DNA of 64,000 nt. Origin: Mucilaginibacter sp. PPCGB 2223 (lineage in GTDB: Bacteria > Bacteroidota > Bacteroidia > Sphingobacteriales > Sphingobacteriaceae). The stretch lies in the NCBI RefSeq assembly GCF_001705515.1, contig NZ_MDJS01000004.1, positions 62,001 to 126,000 of the forward strand, in the 5' to 3' direction. The position numbers were made by a program, and so were the translations under genes. Positions within the stretch are counted from its first letter, which is position 1. Each line of letters opens with the position of its first letter. Positions 47,226-54,151 of this stretch are shown piece by piece. Under the pieces are notes generated by a model, which saw only the letters and a program-made list of their open reading frames with translations, did no database searches and had not been told where the DNA came from.

Positions 47226-47918
47226 ATGATGCGCTGTTTGATTTTAGATGATGAGCCGCTCTCGTTAGAAGTGCTGGAAGATAATATTAAACGGACCGGT
47301 TTGTTCGAGGTAGCCGAACGGTGCTCGGCCCCGGCACAAGCCATGTTGGCACTGCAGCACGAGCAGATTGATCTTTTGTTTTGCGATATACAGATGCCCG
47401 GTATTAACGGCCTGCAACTGGTAAGAAGTTTAAAGAACGGCCCGCCGGTTATCTTTATAACAGCCTACCAGGAGTTTGCCCTGCAGGGTTACGAACTGGA
47501 TGTGATTGATTACCTGCTGAAGCCCGTCGAGATCGAACGGTTTTTACAGGCTTGCCAGAAAGCTGTGCGCCACATCGAGCGGGGGCAGCGGCGCCATCAG
47601 CGCGATTATTTTTTTTTGCATGTCGATTATACACTCGTTAAGGTACCTTTTAATGACATTATTTATATCGAAGGCCTGAAAGATTATGTTAAGGTTTACC
47701 TGGATTCCCAATCCAAACCTTTGCTATCGCGTATTACTTTCAAAGCGCTCGAAGAACAATTGCCCGGCGAACGCTTTTTCCGGGTACATAAATCCTACAT
47801 TGTTAACATCGACCAGGTACAGTCAATACGTAAGGGGCGCATCAAAACCGTACAGGCCGAAATACCCTGCAGCGATAATTACAAAGAGATCGTCGGGCAG
47901 ATGACCGGTCGCTGCTGA
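47226..47918 (+). CDS. LytTR-family response regulator
   Basis: The 230-residue regulator has a receiver domain with acidic pocket D8 and D9 and phosphoacceptor D54 in FCDIQMPGING; the conserved Lys is in YLLKPVE. The C-terminal LytTR DNA-binding domain (residues about 125-230) shows VPFNDIIYIEGLKDYVKVYL and FFRVHKSYIVNIDQVQSI. Together with the divergent kinase it forms a two-component system. The TonB receptor gene follows on the same strand after 108 bp, so it is a likely target or operon partner. Confidence 0.94.
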   Translation: MMRCLILDDEPLSLEVLEDNIKRTGLFEVAERCSAPAQAMLALQHEQIDLLFCDIQMPGINGLQLVRSLKNGPPVIFITAYQEFALQGYELDVIDYLLKPVEIERFLQACQKAVRHIERGQRRHQRDYFFLHVDYTLVKVPFNDIIYIEGLKDYVKVYLDSQSKPLLSRITFKALEEQLPGERFFRVHKSYIVNIDQVQSIRKGRIKTVQAEIPCSDNYKEIVGQMTGRC

Positions 47919-48026
47919 TCATCTTCGGCACATTCATCCTTTTGGTCGCTAAGATCAGGTACCTCATCGCATTTATTTGAGTTTAAGCGGCATTCAAGGC
48001 ACATTTGGACGATTGACGTAGCCCGA

Positions 48027-50816
48027 ATGAAGAAACTTTTCCTCGCCCTGTTTATACTTTTATCGGTTACCTGTTTTTGGGCAAATGCCCAGCAAACAGA
48101 AAAAACCATCAAAAAGGTGATCATCAACCACTTTTTCTCGTGCCCGCTGGATGCTATGCTCGACACGCTCCAGCTTCAATACCATATCCCCATCGTATTT
48201 GAGCGCGACTCGATGCATAAAATGGATGTTGTTGACCATTTTTTTGAAGAACCGCTGATCAACGTCCTGAAAAAGGTTTGCCGCGACAACGACCTGCACT
48301 ACTGGATAGAAAACGACGGTACGGTGTACATGTTGCAAAAACCCGACGATCTGCCGCGTTTAAAGAGGCTGTATGCCTTTTTACAAAAAACCAGGGAGTT
48401 TCAGCCCAAACGGCTCGAACCGGCAAAAGGCCCGCCAACGCAGTATAAATTCTCCATCACCGGAAAGGTTTTCGATCAGCAGACGGGCGAGGCATTGCCC
48501 TCGGCCAACGTGCAGATCAGGGGCACCGACATCAGCGCACGCACCAATACCAGCGGCGTATTCACCATACTGGAGGTGCCGAGCGATACCTGCGTGGCCG
48601 ATATCTCGCTGGTAGGCTATCAAAGAGATGCCTTCCGCCTGAGCACGCTCAACCTGAGTGAACCTTTGCAATTTGGCCTCTTCCCATCCTTTAACGCGTT
48701 GAATGTTGTTGACATTACCGATAAAAAGAACGGCGTGCTCAATACCGATAGTAAAAAGGTGAGCGTTCTGCAACTTACTCCAACCGCCTTAGATAAATTA
48801 CCCAATATTGGTGAGCGCGATATTATGCGTGCCTTCCAGCTGATGCCGGGTGTAAGCGGCACCAACGAATCATCATCGGGCGCTTATGTTCGGGGCGGCA
48901 CGCCCGACCAAAACCTCGTGTTGTTTGATGGCTTTACCGTTTACGAGGTCGACCACCTTTACGGCTTTTTCAGCGCTTTCAACAGCAACATCGTGCGCGA
49001 TGTAGAACTATATAAAGGCGGCTTTTCGGCCAAATACGGCGGGCGCCTCTCGAGCGTAACCGAAATACGCGGCAAGGACGGCAACAGCAAAGAAACCAAC
49101 GTTGGCGGCGACATCAGTCTGTTAAGCGTCAACGCCTTTGTCGAAACGCCCGTCGGCGATAAATCATCGGCCATCGTTGCTTACCGGCATTCGTATCAGG
49201 GGCCTTTGTACGATAAGATATTCGGCCAGTTTAACACCAGCACAACCGGCAACGGCCCGGGTGGCGGCGGCCCGGGCGGGCCGGGCGGGCGCGGGCCAGG
49301 CGGAGGAGGTTTTGGCGGTTTTCAGCAAACTACGCCCTCGTCTTACTTTTACGATCTGAACGCCCGTTATACCTACCGCGCATCAAACCGGCAAACCTTT
49401 AGCTGGAGCTATTACAACGGCGCCGATAATACCGATAACAGCCGTACCCTGCCCGCCTTCGGCGCCAGCAGCAGCAGTTTACAGCTCAACGATAAGTACG
49501 TTACTAATAATACCGGAACCAGCCTCAAAGCTACCAGCAGCTGGAGCAGTAAGTTATTCTCGGTAAACGCGCTCACCTACTCCTCATTCACGAGCGACCG
49601 AAACCGGGGCACCATCGGCAGCATTGTCGACAGCGGCATCACCAAATCGCTCAATAACGGCACCCTCGAAAGCAACCGCCTGCGCGACCTTGGGTTTAAA
49701 TCCGACTGGGAGTGGCAGGCGAAAAGCAATTATAAGCTATTGTTCGGCGCTTATGGCTCGAGCCTCAGCGTAAACTACCAGGATATCCAGAACGATACCC
49801 TGGCCCTCATCAGCGATCAGCAAAAGGCATTTAACGGCGGCTTATATACCGAACTATCGCTCGACCCGATCCCCGACCTGCATGTCCAGCCAGGCCTGCG
49901 CGAAACTTATTACTCGCCCACAGGCCGGCTTTATACCGAGCCACGGTTATCGTTCACCTATAAACTCACCGACCGCGTATTGCTGAAGGGCGCTACGGGC
50001 CGTTTTTACCAGTTTGCCAACCAGGTAACCCGCGAAGATATTTTGGAAGGCAACCGTAATTTCTGGCTCCTATCCAACAACGGAAATATCCCCGTAGGCG
50101 TGGCCGATCATTATATCGCCGGCTTCAATTACGAAACCGATGCTTTTTTGTTAGACGTTGAGGGTTATTACAAGCGGCTCGACGGGTTGACGCAATATAC
50201 CATCACACAGGAAGGCATCGGCCCGATGCGCATACCGGCAGCTTCGGCTTCGAACAGCCTGCAGCAAAATTTTTATAATGGCTCGGGCTTTACCAGGGGC
50301 GTCGAACTCTTATTGCAGAAAAAGCAGGGCCTGTATACCGGCTGGATAGCTTATACTTTAGGGCAGGCACAAAATAAGTTCGCTGCCATAGGCCCTGATT
50401 ATTACCCGTCCGATCAGGATGTACGGCACGAGCTAAAGCTCATCAACATGTACCACTACCAGCGCTGGAGCTTTGCGGCAACTTTTATCTTCAGTACCGG
50501 CCATCCTTACACGGCACCCCTTAGTGCCTACGCAGTAACAACGCTCGATGGCGGTAAGATAACTTACCTGGCCATCAGCGGGAAGAATACCGAACGTTTA
50601 CCCGATTATCACCGCCTGGATTTATCGGCCACGTACGACCTGCTCCGCGTCGACGGGAAAAAGATAGGCAGCCTTGGCTTCTCGCTGTTCAACGCTTACG
50701 ATCATATCAATACCTGGTATAAAGATTATACCGTCCGCAATAACCAGGTTATCACCACCAATGTCAACTACCTGGGCATCACACCCAACATCACCCTAAG
50801 TTTAAAACTCAAATGA
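48027..50816 (+). CDS. TonB-dependent receptor with STN domain
   Basis: The 929-residue receptor has a signal peptide (SVTCFWANAQ), an STN-type domain (residues about 40-100: AMLDTLQLQYHIPIVFE, NDGTVYMLQK), a carboxypeptidase-regulatory-like domain (about 140-215), a plug (GERDIMRAFQLMPGVSGTN, GAYVRGGTPDQNLVLFDGF) and a barrel. STN domains usually signal through FecR/FecI-type anti-sigma pairs, which are absent here; the LytTR pair stands in the neighbouring position. A Gly-Pro-rich loop lies near residues 408-430. Its stop overlaps the DUF4249 start (ATGA). The ligand is unknown. Confidence 0.9.
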   Translation: MKKLFLALFILLSVTCFWANAQQTEKTIKKVIINHFFSCPLDAMLDTLQLQYHIPIVFERDSMHKMDVVDHFFEEPLINVLKKVCRDNDLHYWIENDGTVYMLQKPDDLPRLKRLYAFLQKTREFQPKRLEPAKGPPTQYKFSITGKVFDQQTGEALPSANVQIRGTDISARTNTSGVFTILEVPSDTCVADISLVGYQRDAFRLSTLNLSEPLQFGLFPSFNALNVVDITDKKNGVLNTDSKKVSVLQLTPTALDKLPNIGERDIMRAFQLMPGVSGTNESSSGAYVRGGTPDQNLVLFDGFTVYEVDHLYGFFSAFNSNIVRDVELYKGGFSAKYGGRLSSVTEIRGKDGNSKETNVGGDISLLSVNAFVETPVGDKSSAIVAYRHSYQGPLYDKIFGQFNTSTTGNGPGGGGPGGPGGRGPGGGGFGGFQQTTPSSYFYDLNARYTYRASNRQTFSWSYYNGADNTDNSRTLPAFGASSSSLQLNDKYVTNNTGTSLKATSSWSSKLFSVNALTYSSFTSDRNRGTIGSIVDSGITKSLNNGTLESNRLRDLGFKSDWEWQAKSNYKLLFGAYGSSLSVNYQDIQNDTLALISDQQKAFNGGLYTELSLDPIPDLHVQPGLRETYYSPTGRLYTEPRLSFTYKLTDRVLLKGATGRFYQFANQVTREDILEGNRNFWLLSNNGNIPVGVADHYIAGFNYETDAFLLDVEGYYKRLDGLTQYTITQEGIGPMRIPAASASNSLQQNFYNGSGFTRGVELLLQKKQGLYTGWIAYTLGQAQNKFAAIGPDYYPSDQDVRHELKLINMYHYQRWSFAATFIFSTGHPYTAPLSAYAVTTLDGGKITYLAISGKNTERLPDYHRLDLSATYDLLRVDGKKIGSLGFSLFNAYDHINTWYKDYTVRNNQVITTNVNYLGITPNITLSLKLK

Positions 50817-51601
50817 GAAAGAACCTTCTTTATTTGCTCCCCATATTATTCGCCGTAGTTACGGACTCGTCTTCGTGCAGTAAATCGGGCACCGATACCG
50901 ATATATCGGCCGAAGCCGTTGTGGTAGGCTATTTAAATGCCGGCAAACCCATCAGCATCAAAATATATGAGCAAAAAGCTTTGGACGATACCGCCAGTTA
51001 CGGCCCGGCTCTAAGCGGTTTAACGCCCGGCATTACCGACGGTAGTAAATCCATCAATCTTACCGAAACTGCAACCGGCACCTACACCTATGCCGATAGC
51101 ACGTATTTAACCCCCGGCAAAACCTATACCCTCAATTTTACCTACAACGGCAAACCGGTAACTGCCAGCACCATAATGCCAACAAAACCAACGGGCTATA
51201 CCTCATCAGCAACTACTTTGCAGCTGCCATTGGCAACCACACAGAACAATACCATCGCGTTGATTTTTAAGTGGAAGAACCCCGACTCGCTGTACCATGT
51301 GCTGGTGTTCAAAAACGATGAAACCTCGCCTTACAACGTTCATCTGCAAAACAACAGCCCGGTAAATTTTACCTTCAACGTCAACAAGGCCGAAGCTTAC
51401 AATGTGTATTACCGCTCGCTAAACTACCTGGGCGTTTACCGTGCAATATTGTACCGGGTGAACAAGGAATATATCGACCTGCTGAACAACACCACCACAA
51501 CCACATCTAAAAACCTCACCAACCCGCCAACCAACGTTGTGGGCGGACTGGGGATTTTTACGGCCATGCAGTCGGACACCATCAAGCTAACCTTTTATTA
51601 G
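50813..51601 (+). CDS. DUF4249 lipoprotein partner of the TonB receptor
   Basis: The 262-residue protein has a signal peptide and Cys in DSSSCSK as probable lipid site, and the DUF4249 pattern of a beta-rich extracytoplasmic domain: SAEAVVVGYLNAGKPISIKIYE, PGKTYTLNFTYNGKPVTASTIMP and a C-terminal VVGGLGIFTAMQSDTIKLTF. DUF4249 genes in Bacteroidota commonly follow an STN/plug TonB receptor, as here with a 4-bp overlap, and may act as its surface ligand-binding partner. It ends 6 bp before the converging lipoprotein gene. Confidence 0.86.
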   Translation: MRKNLLYLLPILFAVVTDSSSCSKSGTDTDISAEAVVVGYLNAGKPISIKIYEQKALDDTASYGPALSGLTPGITDGSKSINLTETATGTYTYADSTYLTPGKTYTLNFTYNGKPVTASTIMPTKPTGYTSSATTLQLPLATTQNNTIALIFKWKNPDSLYHVLVFKNDETSPYNVHLQNNSPVNFTFNVNKAEAYNVYYRSLNYLGVYRAILYRVNKEYIDLLNNTTTTTSKNLTNPPTNVVGGLGIFTAMQSDTIKLTFY

Positions 51602-51606
51602 GCCGC

Positions 51607-52329
51607 TTATTTGATTTTGTAGGAAAGTATAGTAGTGGTCCCTGTCACCGATACACCAAAACTGCTCACCGACGAATCGATCTCGATAACGCCAATATTT
51701 TGAGCGACGTAGTATTCGTAGGTAGCGCTGGTTTGATAACCCGTTCCATAATCGTACTGCAATTGCAGCGTGGAGTGTATCACATTGTTAAACGTTAAGC
51801 CTGTAACAGTTTTGCTGATACCAACCTCGGTAATTTTACCCGATACCCTGGCCGGCACACCGTTGATACTGCCCGAAGGTGAAGCCGGGGTAACCCATGT
51901 TGTACCAACCGCAACGTTATCTATCAGGTATTGCATTTCCAAAATATCGCTTGTGGTGGGTATAGCCGAAGCCAAGGTATATACATGGCTAACGGTTGCA
52001 AAATAGCCTGTCGAATTACCCGCTTTTACAGCGGTTACATTTACAACGCTAAAAAGCTTACCGTCTATCGTAGTGGTGTTACCGCTCATGGTATTGGTGG
52101 TTGTATCTACGGATGATCCTACCACGGCCTTATACGTCCAATAGGAACCCGCAGTAACGGGCGAATACGTACCGGTAGTTGTCGAGCCGCTGCCTGATCC
52201 CGACCCCGATCCGGAACCAGACCCTGAACTTCCCGAACCAGGCTGAATAGCATGCCCCGGTATTTTTTGACAGCTGTACAAAGCTGCCGATAAAACTAAT
52301 ATAAACAGGTAAGTATATTTTTTACTCAT
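51607..52329 (-). CDS. Lipoprotein with a Gly-Ser linker, function unknown
   Basis: I start at ATG 52329 (MSKKYTYLFILVLSAALYSC), giving 240 residues with lipobox LYSC. A repetitive Ser-Gly linker (about 17 residues of SG repeats) joins the lipid anchor to a beta-rich domain with GSYWTYKAVVGSSVDTTT and WVTPASPSGSINGVPARVSG. I recognise no family. The linker would hold the domain off the membrane surface. A -7-like box TATATTTG lies 8 nt upstream (52338-52345) without a good -33 partner. It converges on the DUF4249 gene. Confidence 0.72.
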   Translation of the reverse strand: MSKKYTYLFILVLSAALYSCQKIPGHAIQPGSGSSGSGSGSGSGSGSGSTTTGTYSPVTAGSYWTYKAVVGSSVDTTTNTMSGNTTTIDGKLFSVVNVTAVKAGNSTGYFATVSHVYTLASAIPTTSDILEMQYLIDNVAVGTTWVTPASPSGSINGVPARVSGKITEVGISKTVTGLTFNNVIHSTLQLQYDYGTGYQTSATYEYYVAQNIGVIEIDSSVSSFGVSVTGTTTILSYKIK

Positions 52330-52487
52330 AGTGCCAACAAATATATCTGTATAAAGATACATAAGATGAGATAATAATCAAACTGCTTCGCCGGCCAACC
52401 CTGCCCGGCGCGTTTCCCTGCGCAAAAAAAATAAAAACACTAATTATCAGCACGATAAAAGCGCCCTCAAAAAAATGTAAAATAAAT

Positions 52488-52518
52488 TTTGACAAAACAG
52501 CTTACACTTCTATATTTG
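52488..52518 (+). promoter_or_regulatory. tRNA-Val promoter
   Basis: TTTG (52488-52491), 19 nt and TATATTTG (52511-52518) match the Bacteroidota consensus exactly. The tRNA begins 16 nt after the -7 box. Confidence 0.85.
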
Positions 52519-52533
52519 CAGTCCCAAAGCAAA

Positions 52534-52611
52534 GGGAGCTTAGCTCAGCTGGTTCAGAGCATCTGCCTTACAAGCAGAGGGTCACTGGTTCGAACCCAGT
52601 AGCTCCCACCA
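52534..52611 (+). tRNA. tRNA-Val (anticodon TAC)
   Basis: The sequence folds as a normal cloverleaf: acceptor GGGAGCT with AGCTCCC, a D arm TAGCTCAGCTGGTTCAGAGC, anticodon stem TCTGC/GCAGA around loop CTTACAA, and a T arm with GGTTCGAACCC. The loop centre TAC reads GUA/GUG-type valine codons. The discriminator A at 52608 is followed by an encoded CCA (52609-52611). A perfect promoter stands upstream and a terminator follows. Confidence 0.97.
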
Positions 52612-52613
52612 AA

Positions 52614-52639
52614 AGCCCCGCAGAAATGTGGGGCTTTTT
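52614..52639 (+). terminator. tRNA-Val terminator
   Basis: AGCCCCGC pairs with GTGGGGCT (one G-T pair) around a 6-nt loop and runs into TTTT, immediately after the tRNA 3' end. Confidence 0.85.
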
Positions 52640-52901
52640 CGTTTCAATACGTTTTCGGCCCCAGGTCGCGATATTATTCGCAACACCTTAGCCACATCTG
52701 CCCATCCTGCATCTTACTAAACTTCTTGGCTCTTGATCCTATTTTTGGGCGGTGCCTGCGGCCCGGGCTATCCCTGCCCGTCCGGCAGGCGGGCACTCAT
52801 ACTGCGCAGGGCATTAGCCACAGGGCCGGTATCCCTGTCTGCCGACAGGCAGGCGTTGCTATCCCTACCGCGGGAATTATCGTTTTTGCAACGAATTTCC
52901 G

Positions 52902-52927
52902 AAACACATGGGTATTTATGGGTATTT
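52902..52927 (+). repeat. 26-bp dispersed repeat, copy 2
   Basis: This is the exact reverse complement of 27531-27556: AAACAC followed by two tandem copies of ATGGGTATTT. It lies in a non-coding gap flanked by GC-rich REP-like motifs. Confidence 0.75.
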
Positions 52928-53137
52928 CCTGGTTAGTTATAGATGCTTGACTATCAAATTCGTAATCGTTTTGGATTATCGTTTTTGCAATGTTCTTATC
53001 ATAACAGGGGGGAAATTGTAAGAGAATTTTGCAGAGGTTTCTTGATTATTTATCAAACTCCTAATCATTTTTGCTGGCACTTTATACAATATACGCATTT
53101 TTTAGGGCTTCTCAAAGAACGTTTTAGCGAGGCATCC

Positions 53138-53200
53138 GCCTTGCGCCTCATTAAAACTAATTAAAATGATTTATAAAGCCACCAACAACTTTGATACACT
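53138..53200. repeat. 63-bp direct repeat unit, copy A
   Basis: The unit is GCCTTGCGCCTCATTAAAAC followed by an AATTAAAATG part and then the 22-bp block CCACCAACAACTTTGATACA plus CT. Copy B (53359-53420) is nearly identical, with differences only in the middle. Confidence 0.75.
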
Positions 53201-53244
53201 TGTTCATTGATCAGCTATTTACGTTCGGTATAATATACAAAAAC

Positions 53245-53280
53245 AAAGCGGGTGGTACTTTCATACCACCCGCTTTTATC
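53245..53280 (-). terminator. Terminator of the RHS-immunity operon
   Basis: A perfect 13-bp stem (AAAGCGGGTGGTA with TACCACCCGCTTT) and 6-nt loop, followed by T-rich sequence in both directions. It lies about 150 bp beyond the immunity gene on the minus strand. Confidence 0.85.
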
Positions 53281-53333
53281 TTTTTTATCTGTTTGGTTTA
53301 GAAATTATATTTGATTATCAATGCTTTAATTAA

Positions 53334-53355
53334 CCACCAACAACTTTGATACACT
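53334..53355. repeat. 22-bp repeat block, lone copy
   Basis: CCACCAACAACTTTGATACA plus CT matches the ends of copies A and B exactly. It stands between the terminator and copy B. Confidence 0.7.
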
Positions 53356-53358
53356 ACC

Positions 53359-53420
53359 GCCTTGCGCCTCATTAAAACTAATTAAAATGGTTATAATTCC
53401 ACCAACAACTTTGATACACT
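53359..53420. repeat. 62-bp direct repeat unit, copy B
   Basis: The unit matches copy A over the GCCTTGCGCCTCATTAAAAC block and the closing 22-bp block. It ends 13 bp beyond the stop codon of the immunity-like gene. Confidence 0.75.
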
Positions 53421-53433
53421 ACCACCTTATTCT

Positions 53434-54144
53434 TTATAGTTGTATCCCATATTGAACTATCTCAGGCGGAATATTGAATTTTAAAGGCAAATAATCTACA
53501 TCTTTTGAGCCTTTTATAACAATAACATTATTAACCACTGTTATTTTTTTATATATCGTCAAAAAGTACTCTATACCTAACTTAGCACTATCAATTTGAT
53601 GTTCAAAAATTATCGTGTCATAACCTTTCTCCAAAGTAAAAACTGAATACATGTTAAAGTCGTCAAAGTTAATTGATAGAATAGCTTTAATATTTGTCCC
53701 ATATAAAACAATGTTTTCTTCTAACAATCTGAAATTTGTTTCCAAATTCATTCTAAGCCCTTTATGGTAACCATATTCCGCAGCTACTGCTAATTCCGAA
53801 ATCTTACTTTTTACAGATACTTCGATTAATATTTCATAGGCCCTTTCCCATAAAAAATAATTTTTTTCTTGTTTCGTCATTAGGTTAAACGCTTCAATAT
53901 TAAAAACGTCATTGTAAAAAATTGTATCCTTATAATAATGTGTATAATATCTCACAGATTTTGGATATAACTGATATGTTTCTTCAGTTGAAAATTTAAG
54001 ATTCAGAAACTTGATTTTTCTCCCGTTGTATTTTTCGTTAAGTAGTCTATTAAGCAACAAGCATAGGGGATAGAATTGATTGTCTATATCTATCAAATCA
54101 TTATGCCCGTCTCGAAAAAAGAACATTATTCTGCCTATACTCAT
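53434..54144 (-). CDS. Probable immunity protein for the RHS toxin
   Basis: The 236-residue protein is encoded 7 bp after the RHS stop on the same strand, the standard position of an immunity gene. It has no signal peptide, as expected of a cytosolic protector. The gene is visibly more AT-rich than the rest of the window, with many Ile, Asn, Lys, Tyr and Phe codons, a sign of recent acquisition along with the toxin tip. Segments include FNLMTKQEKNYFLWERAYE, EYGYHKGLRMNLETNFRLL and NVIVIKGSKDVDYLPLKFN. I recognise no immunity family, so the assignment rests on position and composition. Confidence 0.6.
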   Translation of the reverse strand: MSIGRIMFFFRDGHNDLIDIDNQFYPLCLLLNRLLNEKYNGRKIKFLNLKFSTEETYQLYPKSVRYYTHYYKDTIFYNDVFNIEAFNLMTKQEKNYFLWERAYEILIEVSVKSKISELAVAAEYGYHKGLRMNLETNFRLLEENIVLYGTNIKAILSINFDDFNMYSVFTLEKGYDTIIFEHQIDSAKLGIEYFLTIYKKITVVNNVIVIKGSKDVDYLPLKFNIPPEIVQYGIQL

Positions 54145-54151
54145 ATAATTA

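Larger units (their letters stand above)
52640..53433. other. 794-bp repeat-rich gap between tRNA-Val and the RHS operon
   Basis: No gene is convincing. From left to right it holds a GC-rich stretch with two REP-like hairpin motifs (near 52767-52800 and 52825-52855, both of the GCAGGC type), the second copy of the 26-bp dispersed repeat, an AT-rich stretch, three copies of a 22-bp repeat (two within longer units) and a strong terminator at the RHS operon end. Confidence 0.7.

Noticed and set aside
52726-52950. Short open frames in the GC-rich repeat stretch
   Set aside because: They consist mostly of REP-like motifs and the 26-bp repeat translated by chance; two overlapping frames are equally open.
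53138-53420. Possible CRISPR array from the repeated 22-bp blocks
   Set aside because: Only three copies with spacings of about 133 and 43 bp, units of unequal composition, and no cas genes nearby.
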